A stretch of DNA of 64,000 nt from contig JAEVLN010000004.1 of the NCBI GenBank assembly GCA_018350325.1, positions 3,100,001 to 3,164,000 on the forward strand, read 5' to 3'. The translations under genes and the position numbers were made by a program. The first letter of the stretch is position 1, and each line of letters opens with the position of its first letter. This stretch comes from Globodera rostochiensis. Taxonomy: Eukaryota; Nematoda; Chromadorea; Rhabditida; Heteroderidae. The notes under the pieces are model-generated. The model was not told the DNA's origin. It ran no database searches and saw only the letters and a list, made by a program, of their open reading frames with translations. Below are positions 23,401 through 35,701 of this stretch, piece after piece.

Positions 23401-26400
23401 AGGGAAGAGGGGACACGTAAAGAAAACGAAGACGGATGAAAGCAATGATGAAACGCCGATGAATTAACCCATTCATTACACGGACAGAATGGACGGGGAG
23501 ATACTGTAGGGTATTGCACGGGGATACGATACTGAATTGATGTGAGATAATAAAAACAAAAATCTTCCAAAAATAAAAAAAATAATAATAATGTAATTAC
23601 TGTGAGAAATATTCGAATGTTATGAGTCAGTGCCAAAGTTTGGACGTTGGCATTTGATTGGCATCATTCGTCTCCCACTGATGGGAATTGGTCCACAGCC
23701 GGTGAACCGGCCCCGCCAATGTTTTGGTTTCCTTCCGTTCGAGGTCAGTTGAGTGAGTGCCGGGGGATTAGGGGAAGTGAAGAGCCTCCAAAGTGATGAG
23801 ATGAGTTCGTTGGCATTTATTTGGTAGAATGGCATTTTGTGGAATGATGGGGTGAACAAAGTGGGAGAATAAAGATGCGAAATGATTTCAATGTTGGCCA
23901 AAAAATCGCCGATCGGCCACGTCAGGCAATTGTACAGTAATAACTACTGGATATTCAATACTGTACTGAGGTTTCAGTTTGTTAGTGCTTATGACTTTAG
24001 GCCCCTCCGAATTTGCTCTTCAAATACATTTCTGGGGGATTGATTAAGAAAGTTTCAATTAAAAATAAAAATTCAAGATTAACTGCCATATGATAAAGTA
24101 AAGTCGTATCAATAACCGGCACCCAAACACCCCCAAAATGTTTGCGGCCAATCCCACAGTATCCCCTACTACCACCGTACACCCTCCCAAAAACGATGTC
24201 GCCACCATCTGATAAGCGCAAATGACTGCTCAAGGACAAGTTTGGTCAAGCCATCCACGGCACTTCCGTCCGTCTTCGTCAACTCTTCGTCGTCGTCGTC
24301 ATCATCATCAGAATTATCGGGGGACGATGACGCGACAAATCACCGAGAGGGAGCAATTAACATCATACCCCAACCCCCCAACTTCCAACTTCCCAACCTC
24401 CCCCCCCCCCTATTCCGTGCCATCAGAGTTCGTCCAATTCCAATCTCATCCCCCATCAGTGCCATTCTCAACAATTTTTGTTGTTTTTTGGTTGGTGTTA
24501 AAAAAGCATTCATTCGTTTTGAATTTTATGCTGGTTTCTCTCTTCTCGCCGCTTCTCACAAAACATTAAACAACAACAATGTGTCGTCATTACATACAGA
24601 TGTGTCTACGAAAGCGGTGCTCATTAATAAATGGATGGAATCTGTAAATTGGGATGCGCAACAGCCCCTCAGGGGCCTCCCTCCGCCAATGGGCAAGAAG
24701 GGAGGGATTAGCAGCCCTCCGGGGATTAGCTCTCATTAATCGCACATTCATAAGGCGGCATCGCTCTTGATCGACGGATTTTGTGGGGAGTGACTGAGAT
24801 AGATGAAGGCTAATTGACCCCCGGGGCCACAAAGGGGAGACAATGGAAGGGGATTAACTGCAGCATGGACATATTGTGTCCATGGAATGAGACGGATCAA
24901 CGAACCGGAAGGGGGCAAAAGTGTTCTATAAATCAAAAAAATATGTTTAGGGGGGTTGGGGCCGGTTGTTTTAAACCCGCGGTCAGTGTTTTCCCGGTTC
25001 CATTTATTCTTGCAATTCCGAAGTGTTCCAAATTTACGCGGTTACAGTTTCAATGGGTCCGAGTTGTGGCTGTTCCATGCTTCCGTTCTGAAGCCGCTTT
25101 TGAACCCATTTGCGGAAGCGGAAAACACTGTCCATGAATCGCCAAATTGGTTTTTTAACCATTTTAAATTAAATTTGCCATCGGTTCTTGAATAAAATTA
25201 AAAAGACCAGAAAAGGAGAAACACCCTTTTTGTAATTTTCATCAATCCGTTAGCTTCAAACAAAATTTTTTAATTTAAATACTGTATTTCTAAAATAGAA
25301 GCCCCGGGGCTTATTTTCAACGCCCCTCCAAAGGGGCTTATATTTTAGGAGAAAGAATATTCCAACTTATTGTTAGCAAACTAAACGAAATGTTCACTTG
25401 CATAATTCAGGCTTACTTTGCCATTTAAAAAACAAAAAATGAATCGCCCCGTCCCAATGGCCATGACCTCAATGGGCGGAAATAAAATGAGTTCAGAGAG
25501 TTATTCATCGAATGAGGTGGAGTTAATGAGGACGAAATTTGAGCCCATTTGGCGCTAATTAAGGATGGAATTGGAGGAGGCGAGATCAAAGGGCAAAACA
25601 AACACAAAACCCGGAGGATTCTGGATGTACTCCCCCGGGGGGATAGATAGGATAATCTCCCGATCAAGGACAGGGACAACAATGTCCAGTGAAGACGGGC
25701 GATCGGACGGGAAATTTATGGTTAGGTTTGGAAAAAATGCACAGGAAGAGTCTCCAAAAAAGGCAAAAGTTTGAAATGATTGCCTCAATAAAAAAACTCT
25801 GATCGCTTTTATTTATTTGCATTAAATGGTCGTCATCACACAAACTTTTGGGCTGTTATCTCTCGAACTGACCTTGCATTTTGAAGATGTTAAGGCAAAT
25901 GCCGTAGCCGCCGACTGGCACTTTTGACGGTATTAGTTTTGCCTATTTTATTAAAAGGGGCAAAAGCACTTTCTTTATTAAGTTCAGAAATTTGGTATAA
26001 AGATAGATGGATATATCAAACGTTTTAGGTTTTTTAGATTTTCGGTCTATTTCCAAAAGCAAAAAGTGATGGAATTTATAGGGCTTTTCTGTAATTTGTG
26101 GGTTTTGGCTGGAGTTCGGGGTGGGCAGAGGCAACTCCACCCAAATTCACTTCCTCCCCTTAATGTCCACCACGCCCCCACCCCCCCCCCCCCAAATTTT
26201 GTTATTACCGTAGCCGTGACGGACAGGAAAGGTGGGCTATGCCGCCCCCCACCCAAACAAATTCACCAAACAAAAAGGGAACAAAAGGCACTCCCCCACC
26301 CAACACAAATCCATCCAATGCATTCACCTGGATGCATTTGGGCACGGATGTGGGGACGTATTAGTGCATTTGGGGGAAGCCAAGTGGATTCATAACGCTC

Positions 26401-26652
26401 GACGGCCCGTTCCCGATGCGTTGCACCTCCCCAACTGCAAGACGGAAAACAGACAAAGCTTTGTCCACAAAATTGCCCTTTCCACAAGAAATTAGGGCAT
26501 TCGGGGAGTCATCAACGATGGGATGAGACTAACCAGCAAATTATGTCAAAAATTTTGTCATTTGTGGTTTTTACTACTTGTAAGCATTCATTCGCTTTAT
26601 TATCAAAAATTAATAGTTAGAGCTCTCTAAATACAATAACAAATCAGTTGAG
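20430..26652. other. 6-kb region without recognisable genes, upstream of known Pax-6 exons
   Basis: Both strands were read. Open frames here are short, proline/glycine-rich or produced by G and C runs (20655-20690, 20778-20800, 20884-20900, 21395-21412, 21948-21970, 23333-23360, 26180-26194). None matches a protein family I know. The stretch may hold the missing first Pax-6 exon, its promoter and regulatory DNA, since it separates Pax-6 from the next gene (LHPP), which lies on the same strand further upstream. Confidence 0.55.
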
Positions 26653-28362
26653 CTAATGGTCCTTTTGATTCAGAATGACAGAGACCGCTTCCAAAAGGTT
26701 GTCCGCAATCATGTCTGGAATCACCGTCGGATGTTGTTCCCATTCCGGCCTAAAATGCACCAAAAATTAAATTTGTCTAAAAATAACCATTATTTTTTAT
26801 TCCATGAAGCAAGACGCAATGTTTTCTTGCGATAATGAATGTAAAGATTCGTAAACATTTGAAAGATATTTTGAAAGATGGGCGCTGAATTAGTCCAAAC
26901 TGTGTTAGCGTCATAGTAAATGGTTAAATAAAGTATTACAAATAAAATGTAAAAACATTAGGTATTTTTTCTTTCTAAATTTGCTATTGTTCACCTCCAT
27001 TTGCCGGTTCGAACTTGGACGCCGCAGATGCCGACCTGCTGTGCAGCGCCCACATCAGACTGAATGTCGTCACCAACCATGACAACCTGGAACCATTTTA
27101 ATTCGGTCACCGAGTCGAATTTTGCCTAAACCATCCTTTTCCAACCTCATCCTTTCCAAGTCCCATATCCTCAATTGCGCTCAAAAAATAGCTTTCTTCC
27201 GGCTTCCCGACGACAACGTGCTCGCACCGTTTGCCATCGCCGTCGACTGAAAATTTTAGCGCCGCTGCAAAGGCCCCCGTGTCCAAACATGGCCCTTGGT
27301 CCGCTCTTTGGTAAAATCGTCTGAAATTGAGTATGTTGAGTTCTTGTCATAACGAGTCCTTCCAAAATACGTAAAGCCGTCTTTTGCCAATTTCGAAATC
27401 CTTCAGACGGAAGAGGGTCAAAGAGACACAAGAAATTGTCAATTTAAAAAACTAGCAAGTTCAGCTTATCGAAAAATGTAGGCCAATCTGCACAGTCACA
27501 CCCATTGCCGAGTGAAATCAGCCGTGGTCTTTCACTGTTGAGCAGAACTCTGAAGGCTTTGTTCAAGTTATCGAAAGTGAGTTCATGTTCCGCATCCCCT
27601 AACACCACACAATTCGGGTCATCGATATGAAGAAACTCAGAAAAATCAGGCAGAACATCTGTGAAAACGTCATAATTTATTAAGCAATGAAGAACAGAAG
27701 GGTTAGAACCAGCTGACGTATGTCGATAGGCACCGGGAAATCTTTTCGTTAACTATATTTGTCAAGAAAACTGGTCTGGATTTTTTAAATTACAAATCAT
27801 GGGTCACCTCTATGGGTTTTATCTCTAAAACATTACATCAGTGTTTATGTGAAAACAAAATGCCTGGGGCAGAACGGCGCGATAGATTTTTGACTTTAAG
27901 AAAACCGGGTCAGGGCCTAGCCTAAACCTTTTAATTTTTGATTATTAGTTTATCTTAATTTGACTCCAAGAAAAGCAGTCAAAGTACCATGATACAACCT
28001 TTATGCACCAGCAATTCCGGGCGCAGTCCATGCTTCAGAAGGTATTTGACCGCAACTGGAGCCGGGGTGAAAATGTGTTCAGGCTGAAGCTCGACAAACC
28101 CAAGACGGTGAAGTTTCTCGCACAACGCCTTTCGTGTTCCGCTACTTTCATTGCTGACAAAGCGTACACAACTTTGTTCATAAAGTCTAAGCGCAGAAAT
28201 TGTAAAAATATATGCAAAAATCCGATGCCTTTTTACTGCTTCAGCCGACCCCGGAATGGCCTTGCCTCCGTCCAAAGAAGTATCAAAAAGCACACCATTT
28301 ATGTCAACAAGAAAGCCGCAAATGCGTTGAGAACAAATTTTATCAGACAAAGTTACTTTCAT
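26653..28362 (-). CDS. LHPP: LHPP-like HAD phosphatase (phospholysine/phosphohistidine inorganic pyrophosphate phosphatase)
   Basis: HAD-superfamily hydrolase; the vertebrate enzyme removes phosphate from histidine, lysine and pyrophosphate. HAD motif I is VDINGVLFD (about 28305-28331; human LHPP has DISGVLYD), followed by GGKAIPGSAEA, motif II in VRFVSNESSGTRKALCEKL (about 28165) and IFTPAPVAVKYLLKHGLRP. Downstream exons carry DPNCVVLGDAEHE (about 27590), motif III lysine in VVGKPEESYFL (about 27190-27225) and motif IV MVGDDIQSDVGAAQQ (about 27036-27085), with the tail RTGKW...NLLEAVSVILNQKDH and TAG at 26653-26655. All four motifs are present, so it should be active. A possible 42-nt GC-AG intron lies in exon 1 (see findings). 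A TTTATT at 26596 provides a minus-strand polyA signal. Confidence 0.9.
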
Positions 28363-29237
28363 TAATCGCTTGGGTAATGTGCAACGTATTACTTTTAACG
28401 GGATTCCAGATCGGGAGTCCCGTCCCGTCCCGTCTTACAAGACCCGGTCTCGAAATTCAAATTCACCGGCGGGCTCTATTACATACACATATTATTTTAT
28501 AAATCATAGTTTAAATTGCTAACAATAAACTAAAAGTAAGCGTAAAGTTGAAAAATGAAAAGAATAATATGTGAATTATAATTTAATTTTGCTTATTTCG
28601 CGGCGTTCCACATCTTTTTTTCCTACCTAATTAATGAAATGAATACGCAAGTCCAATGAATGGAAATGAGAGAGTAAATGAATTAGAGGTTTGTTTCATC
28701 TCATTTGTCAGCCAACAACAGACATTTTTAACGAATTAGAAATTGACTAAAACAAGGTAATTAAATTTAATTTCTGAAGCCCAAGGCTTGGATGACTAAA
28801 AGCTTAAGGGTAGAAAAATGATTATAATTTATCTGCTGCTGTTTCTCTCGTTGTGTTGTTTCTTCAATTCCCCACACAGTGCAAACTCTCATTAAAAAAA
28901 GAGAGTGTAGGTAGTGGTTGGCTTGGCTAGTATCTATTTGGCTGGACCCGTTTATATAATGCCGCCATACGTGAAAAGAGAAATGCCTTCCCGACGGTTG
29001 GTGACTCCGCGCTCCTTTTTTCATTTCATCCGAGATCCAAACGGTCGGCGTTAGAGCTGTTAGTATGTACATAATCCGTTCACATTTGGTCTTCCTTTTC
29101 CTTCACTTTTCTTTTATCCGTTTTCCTTCCTCAAACTCATCTCTTCCCATTTTCCTTTGACATTCATACTCCTTCTCGCGCGCTTCACTTCAAAAGCTGA
29201 GATTATCATGTAAAAAAAGCGTAAAACAAAATCTAAA
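28363..29237. other. Divergent intergenic region between LHPP and IRS genes
   Basis: AT-rich and non-coding as far as I can see. A GGGAGTCCCGTCCCGTCCCG stretch at 28411-28430 followed by AAGACCCGGTCTCGAAATTC resembles nematode GGGAC-type dispersed repeats. The region must contain the promoters of both flanking genes, which face away from each other. Confidence 0.55.
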
Positions 29238-32200
29238 ATGTCCGTTTTCCTGAGAAATTTGTCCAAATCGCCCAAGTACAAGAGGCGGACTTTCGCTGCG
29301 GCCGGTTCAACTTTTGGAGAAATGACAACATCCATTGGCGGTGCTGCTTTTCCTACTGTGTCGCCGACAGCGTCCACAAGTCGCAAGTCGTTCTTCGACA
29401 CTTCGGCCGCTGTTGGGACGACCATCTCCGGACATGCACTGGTCGCTGTTTTTCCTGTGAACGAAAAGAAGGGCCGGGCCAAGCAGTGCTTCGTTACAGT
29501 CCAGCAGACGCTATTCGAAGTGCACAAGAACCAGAAGGACGCGAAGAACAAAAAACCAGCCAAGCACCTCGTCGATTTTGGCGATGTCTTTAACGTTTCT
29601 ATCCATGTTTGTTTGGTGTTGAACATTTCTATTTGTTATATCATTTAAAAGACTTTAGAATGAACCCATTCAAATCAAAGATGACTGCATCTGCATAATG
29701 GACCTGAGCACTTCTTTTTTTGTGCGTCCGATCGATTCTGACTATGACCTGACAGCTTGGTTTGACTGGATCCTGGAAAGGACACGAGAATGTCGAAGCA
29801 CTAAGTTACTTCGGCCTGTGTTTCGTGAGGAATTTTTTGAGGTTCGAACTTGAAATCTTTACAATTAGGTCCTTGGTGACGCTTTATAGATATTATAACA
29901 TCTTCACAATCAATTCATAGTTTTAATACTTTCAAAGGCTGCTTGGGACGTACAAATTGTAAGGAGACCGAAATTTCGGCGCGACAACAAGCAACAACTC
30001 GATACTCAAAATGACGATTTGGCCGAGAAGCGCGTTAATTTGTTGGGCTTTCGGCGCCTTTGCTTCTGCGGCACTTCCTTTTTAATCTTTTCTATTGGCT
30101 GTCGGCCAATTTCGAATGTCGAGGCATCCGAACCCTTTGAGCGCAGTGCGTTTGTGCAGCTGCCGGTGTGGAAAATTTCTCAATTATTTTCTTAATACTG
30201 GAACTAAAGTATGCATTTTTTTAATAATCCAGGCCTGGCTCCATTTAGGTAAATAACCTGGAAATTGTTAAATTTACAAACTCAGTTTCTGCAACCCAAT
30301 TGCTAAATTGTCTTGGTGCTTTGTTTATTCAATTAATTTTAAGCTGAATGTGGTGTCCAACTATGGGACTCAAGAACGCTTCTTCTTTATTCGCGTTGGA
30401 CGTTGTTCCGAAATTGGTGGTGGCGAGTTGTGGATGGCGACAGAGCATGGGGCATCAGCAAGGTCAATGCACGAACGGATAAGTCAACTCAATGTGCGGG
30501 AGTCGGAACGACGGCGGGCTCAGGGCATTAAAATCAATTTGTATGAGAAAAAATAAATAAATTTTATTGGGTTGAAATGTTTTTTTTAGTTTTCAAAATT
30601 ATATTCTTTGTAGGCCAACAATCAGTTCAAGTGTGCTCAAAAGCCGCGCCCATCGGGAGCGTTCTCAAACACAAATTCAATTGCAAAAGACTAATTCACA
30701 ACTCAGGTTTGGTTTCGAAAATGAGGGAAAAAATCGCTTAAAACGTAAATTATATTTTAATTGGGCAAAGGAAAAAAAGGATATTTTCCCGCCCTAACGA
30801 AAATTCTCCGAATTTTTCATTCTTGGATCATTTTTTTAAACAAAAGTAGCTAGAATTTCTTCCGACGATGGCATCTGTTTTTGAGAATTCGATGCATACA
30901 ACCTCAATCAGCGAGATCGACCTGTTCTGAGTCGGCAGAAAATTGCTCGTCGCGTAAAGCGTCGTCGAACTCCACTAGCCATGTTAAAAATCAGCATCAT
31001 CATGCGTCAAACGGAAGTCTCAGCGGCGGCAATTCGCACCAACAATTGGAGCCAACTCGGACGTTGCACGCGGGCCGAACCGATTCGATCAGCAGCGGTC
31101 TCCATTCGATTCCCGAGCAGCGCGTGATGAACGACGAACTCAACATTTTGGACCAGGACCAGCATCAACAGGGACCAGTGGTAATTTCTCTTCCTCGAAA
31201 ATAATGTTTTCTCCACGTCAGCAACTAAATCCATCGGACGCTGCTGATCGTGAGCCGAATAATGGTGGGCAGCCAATGAAGAAGAGCTCTATTGCCGGAC
31301 TGTTTGCCTCCCGTTTTGGTGCCAAAATGTCGGCCGGTACTTACGGAAGGCCGTTAACAGCGAATCTGGATCAAATAACTGCCCCGTCATCGCCAGCAGC
31401 ACAAACAGCGGGGATGACGTTTGAATTTAATGGAAAAGGTGTTAAATGCAAAAAATTGCTGTAATTGAAAAAAATGCATTTTCATTAAACCTTTGATAAT
31501 TTGTTTAATTAGAGTTTATTGAGGTCGTTGTGCCACCGCTTCGTTGGCCAACCTCGCGTCGTCCACGAATCAATCGGCTCGAAATTCTTTGGTCGGCTCG
31601 GTTCTTGGGTTTCGTCTCACCAGAAACAGCAACAACTGCTGCAACAATGCTAGTGCCATGTCTGCCAGTCGGCAAACCACGGCACAAAGGATTCCTCAGA
31701 CTTCAACAAGCGCCGCCGCTATATTCAGCGCTCAGCCAAGCTATGATTGTGCCGAAGATTACATGACACTGTATGACGCCGACAACAATGTGATGATGGG
31801 TGGTCTGCAGCAGCAACACTATGGCTATTCGCTGAATGCCCCGTCAGGAAGTGTTGGCAGTCGAATGTCCGCTGTGTCAAAAGCTGAGTCCAGGAAAAGC
31901 AGTTCGTCCGTTGCTCCGCACAGACGTAGCAGTTTGAGGACTTTTGAGATGCCATAAATGATTAAAATGCCTATGTAGAATGCTCCACCGGTAGCACAGG
32001 CTATTCGTCGGACACTCAACAGCATGGCAAAGCGTTGGCACTGATCCCGGCTGATTATGTGGAGATGGAAGCATTTGAAAGCCATGTTGATGGTAAAACT
32101 TATAAAATGGCATGCTGCTTCATCATTTTTAGCTGAACCGGAGTTTTCATTGTCCGAAGTTCACTCGTACGTACCGTCCAGTTTTGAGCCATGCTGTTCG

Positions 32201-34349
32201 TCGTCGGCGGCCACGAACAACAACAGCAGTGGGACGCACTGGACAGATTCTGCCATGTCGGATTCTCCCAGAGCATACTCGTTGGGCTCTAAGCCCGACC
32301 CAACGAATTCAGGCTGTTCAGTCCGACCCTCTAGCTCGGACATTAGTAGATCGCCACAACTGCTCCATCCAAGCTCCAACAGTTCCCCTCCTAACTATCT
32401 AAAAAAGTCCATACTCGGTCAAACAGCAAAGAATTTGCACAAAGAAGCTTTGGAAGCGAACTTTTGTGGCCGAATACTGCAAAAGGAAGGCGTAGTCGAC
32501 AATGAGGGGAATAAAGCAGCAAATGTCGGCATAATTGGAGAAATGCCAGCTGATGACAAGGCAAGCGAAATTCGCAAAAGAGCACATTCGACTGGCAGCA
32601 AAGCGTTGTGAGTGGCGTGAGATCAGCGTCTGTTTAAGTCATCGCATTTTAATCTTAGAATAAAATCATCGTTGAAGAAGTTCACTGCCTCGTCAATTAC
32701 TTTTAATAATCGTAAAACAGTGGGGATCGACGACGAATTGTTTTCCACCGATGTTCCAAACTCACGACGAAACACATGCGAGGCGAATAAGTCGATGTGC
32801 AGCAGCAGCACCTGTTACCCACACTCGGAAGACCACGTGGAGATTGATTTTGGTCAGAATTATGCAGAAGTATGTTTTTATTATTATTCAAGCTGAAGAT
32901 CGAGATGAGTCGCCTTCTGTGGGCTCATTGCCTTCTCTGCACTCACGCAACTCTTCCATCGGGGTGATGTCCAGCGGAGTTCGGTCCGCACTCGACTCCC
33001 TGGGTCGTGAGAAGCCTTCAGAGCGCTTGATTCGTGAACAGATCGGCACAACTCCAGCAACAAATAACGAGAACGTGCAGCAAATCGGTAGAAAGCGAAG
33101 TGTGCCGGAAATGTTGAAAGGAAGCGGCAGCACAAACAATCAGCCGATGTGCACGGAGACGATTGAACAGAATCGGCTGCATCCGCATCGACGTCTCACG
33201 TATGATGGGTCGGCACTTAGCAGCAGAATGCGTCCAAATGAGAAGCGAACACATCAACATCAGCAATTTCATCATAACAGCAAGTTTGGCAAGTCACCGC
33301 CGAGGCGCGTGCCAATCTGCAGAGAGCCGTCTAGACAGTCGACAAGCAGTGGCATATCCACTTCTAAATCCAACGAGTCGACTATAACTACTACAACAGC
33401 TGAGGCAGGAGGCGCTGCTCCAACTGCTGCGTCGCTAGGCTATCATCTACAGAATCCCAACACATCACTGGTGGAAGCAATTGTGGAGAGAAAGGAATCT
33501 GACGAGTGTGATTATGTGTTGATGCTAAACACTCTGGAGAAGGAGGGTAAGGCCGAGACGGCAGCCAATGGCGGTGCGACATTGGAGAGAAAATCAGTTC
33601 AGCAACAGCTCAGCGTCAGAACCATTGGCACCATCGTGGAGTCTTCGTCTTCGCCATGCTCGTCTATTGCATCTGCGGAAAGCTGTGTTGGCGGAACAAA
33701 GAGTCGTCGTATGGCTTCCGGACAGTCGGAAAACGGGAAAAAAAAGGTTTACAATTGTTTATTTTAGACTATTCCCTTCTGTGCAATTTCGTTTTTAGAT
33801 TAATGATAAAAATCTGCAGATGACTCCATTGAGTTTGGATGACTTTCCGGATGAGTATCACGAGCTGACCCCTCAATTAAAATTACCGAACCAACACGTT
33901 TCTGCAACAAAAAGTCGTAGTCCGAGCTGCTCACCTCAAACTCAGGTGGTTTTGGGGTTGTTTCATTGAGATTATAACGGATTTCATATTTTCTTTTGTT
34001 GAACTCGTTGGATTGATGTTTTTAGACTCGTCTTCCTCATCGCCAATTCTCCCACCATGTTTCCCACTCAACGGCTCGTTCCTTCTACCCGGCCGATACT
34101 GATGAGACGACAGTCAGTCTCAGGTCGTCAACTCGGCGAAAAGCCTCTTCCACGTTGGAACGATCGGCGACTTGTGCCGGAAAATCGGATGGACAACCTC
34201 CAGAACAACATCAACATCATCGTCGACGAGGGCATCAGTTGAGAGACGAATGGGCAAAAAAGCGGGATGGCCAGAAAGTGAGAGACGAAGACGAGCAACA
34301 ACAACATTGTGACTATGCCATTATATCAACATCGAACGCTAGTAATTGA
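29238..34349 (+). CDS. ist-1: Insulin receptor substrate homologue (PH and PTB domains, YxxM motifs)
   Basis: Adaptor that links the insulin/IGF receptor to PI3-kinase at the plasma membrane; C. elegans IST-1 is the counterpart. The start at 29238 opens a PH domain (29238-29600 and about 29653-29840) ending in the typical tryptophan helix LTAWFDWILERTRE. The IRS-type PTB domain is in exons about 29940-30170 and 30345-30530, with ERFFFIRVGRCSEIGGGELW and the helix SARSMHERI, the family's hallmark. A long Ser/Gln/Asn-rich tail follows (30870-34349). Tyrosine motifs that fit p85 SH2 binding are ADYVEM (about 32053-32073) and CDYVLM (about 33508-33526). EDYMTL (about 31755) and CDYAII (about 34310) are further candidate phosphotyrosines. 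Introns are short, for example 41 nt at 31161-31201. AATAAA at 34528-34533 probably ends the mRNA. Confidence 0.87.
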
Positions 34350-34527
34350 GAGGGAAGGGACTTTAACGTTAGAGTTTTGTAAATAATGGTATTTCTTTTT
34401 CGGTTTTTTTTAATGAACATGTTTCATCTGAAAATATCGTCCGAAAGATTGTTTTTTCTTGCCATGTAAATATTTAACATCCATCTATTGTCTGTAATTC
34501 TCTCTGATCCCGGTGAAAATTCGATAT

Positions 34528-34533
34528 AATAAA
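34528..34533 (+). terminator. Polyadenylation signal of the IRS gene
   Basis: AATAAA about 180 bp after the IRS stop codon, in AT-rich sequence. Confidence 0.6.
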
Positions 34534-35118
34534 CAGTTCATACAAAAAAGTTCTTTGTAAATAATCCAAATAATATAAGTATCGGTCGGAGTTATTTTGG
34601 CGCCCTTTGATCCAGTTTATTTCTAAATATGTATGTCAAAAATGTTATTTTTTCTCAAATCAATCAGCATGTTGCGACGTTAGCGCTGTATTGAAGGAAT
34701 GAGACTCGGGCAACGGGCCCTGTTTCTATGGCTTCTGATCTTTTTTTCACTGGTCTTTTTGGCCCTCCACCTGGTCTGTTGACGTAGTTTATAGTTATTG
34801 TTCACTTTTAGCATTTGTGAGGGTGCCAAATGTGGATAGACAAAATGCAAAATATTTAAATGTGAAAAATGAGGATTTAGGCCTGAAAAGAATCCGACCC
34901 GACATCGATTACGGTTGTAATAGTGCAGAACATTGGTCCCACAAAAAAAGGGGTTTATGAGGGTTTTACGCAATTTTGAGAAGTACTCGGGAGTTATCGC
35001 GGTCGCTGATCACGGATATGACATCAGATTTATCATATGATATCATCTAATCTATGATTTCAGCATCTAAGATTTTCAAACAGCTTAAGAATCCTCTCAT
35101 ACAACCATTCCTTACCTA
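34534..35118. other. Intergenic, AT-rich
   Basis: No coding segment recognised. Around 35020-35060 an imperfect palindrome (ATCATATGATATCAT) is present. Any upstream exon of the next gene would lie here. Confidence 0.45.
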
Positions 35119-35544
35119 ATGAAGGATTTTGGCATTGACCCCCTCATCTGCTTTGTATTCCTATGGTTAACGGACTTTGCCATCGTGTGTTTTGCATTGC
35201 TTCGTTGCTCAAGGGGCAACAGGTTCAACGGCACGCCCATTCAACCGACTCTAACAATTGGTCAGAGCTTTCTCCAAAAAACATTGCTACGAAAGATTTT
35301 TGTTTTAAGTAAACTTTCAATGCATTAAAAGTAATGCAAGGCATGTAAGACGAAGATCATTCTAAAAATTGTCAAATATAACTAAATTTTAGTGTCAACC
35401 GTCGCAAAGTTCGCTTTTGAAGTGCTTCTCTTCGTGCAACTGAAGCATCGGTCCCAAAACCTCCTGCTCACCATGATTCCAGCATGGATTTGTTTAATGC
35501 TTGTCATTTTTAATCTTTCCTTTCAAATTTACCGACTTGCATAA
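35119..35544 (+). CDS. Small multi-pass membrane protein, TMEM60/TMEM185-like
   Basis: Two exons (35119 to about 35308, then about 35392-35544) joined in phase give a protein of about 113 residues with three hydrophobic helices: LICFVFLWLTDFAIVCFALL, IFVLMSTVAKFAFEVLLFVQ and LLLTMIPAWICLMLVIFNL. The order and the K-x-AFE-x-LL-x-x-QL and IPAWI patterns resemble TMEM60, TMEM185 and TMEM203. Those proteins usually have one more N-terminal helix, so an upstream exon may be missing, or the nematode protein is shorter. Function unknown; TMEM203 is reported in ER calcium handling, which I would not transfer here. Confidence 0.6.
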
Positions 35545-35565
35545 ACGTGTATGCTTACTATAGAG

Positions 35566-35642
35566 CAATCGACCGATACCAGCACTAATTGAGCTGCATT
35601 TTTTTCCAATCGACCGACAATAGCACCAATTGAGTCTCGTTT
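35566..35642. repeat. Two-copy direct repeat, 41-bp unit
   Basis: CAATCGACCGATACCAGCAC at 35566 and CAATCGACCGACAATAGCAC at about 35607, each followed by an AATTGAG block and T-rich sequence, between convergent genes. Confidence 0.75.
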
Positions 35643-35701
35643 TTTATTATAAAAGTTCTTACAAGAAAAATGAAAACAACAAAATCAAATTTTGACTACA
35701 C

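Noticed and set aside
24242..24739. 165-residue plus-strand frame with a serine run
   Set aside because: Composition-driven (TCGTCG repeats and C runs), no homology or splice support.
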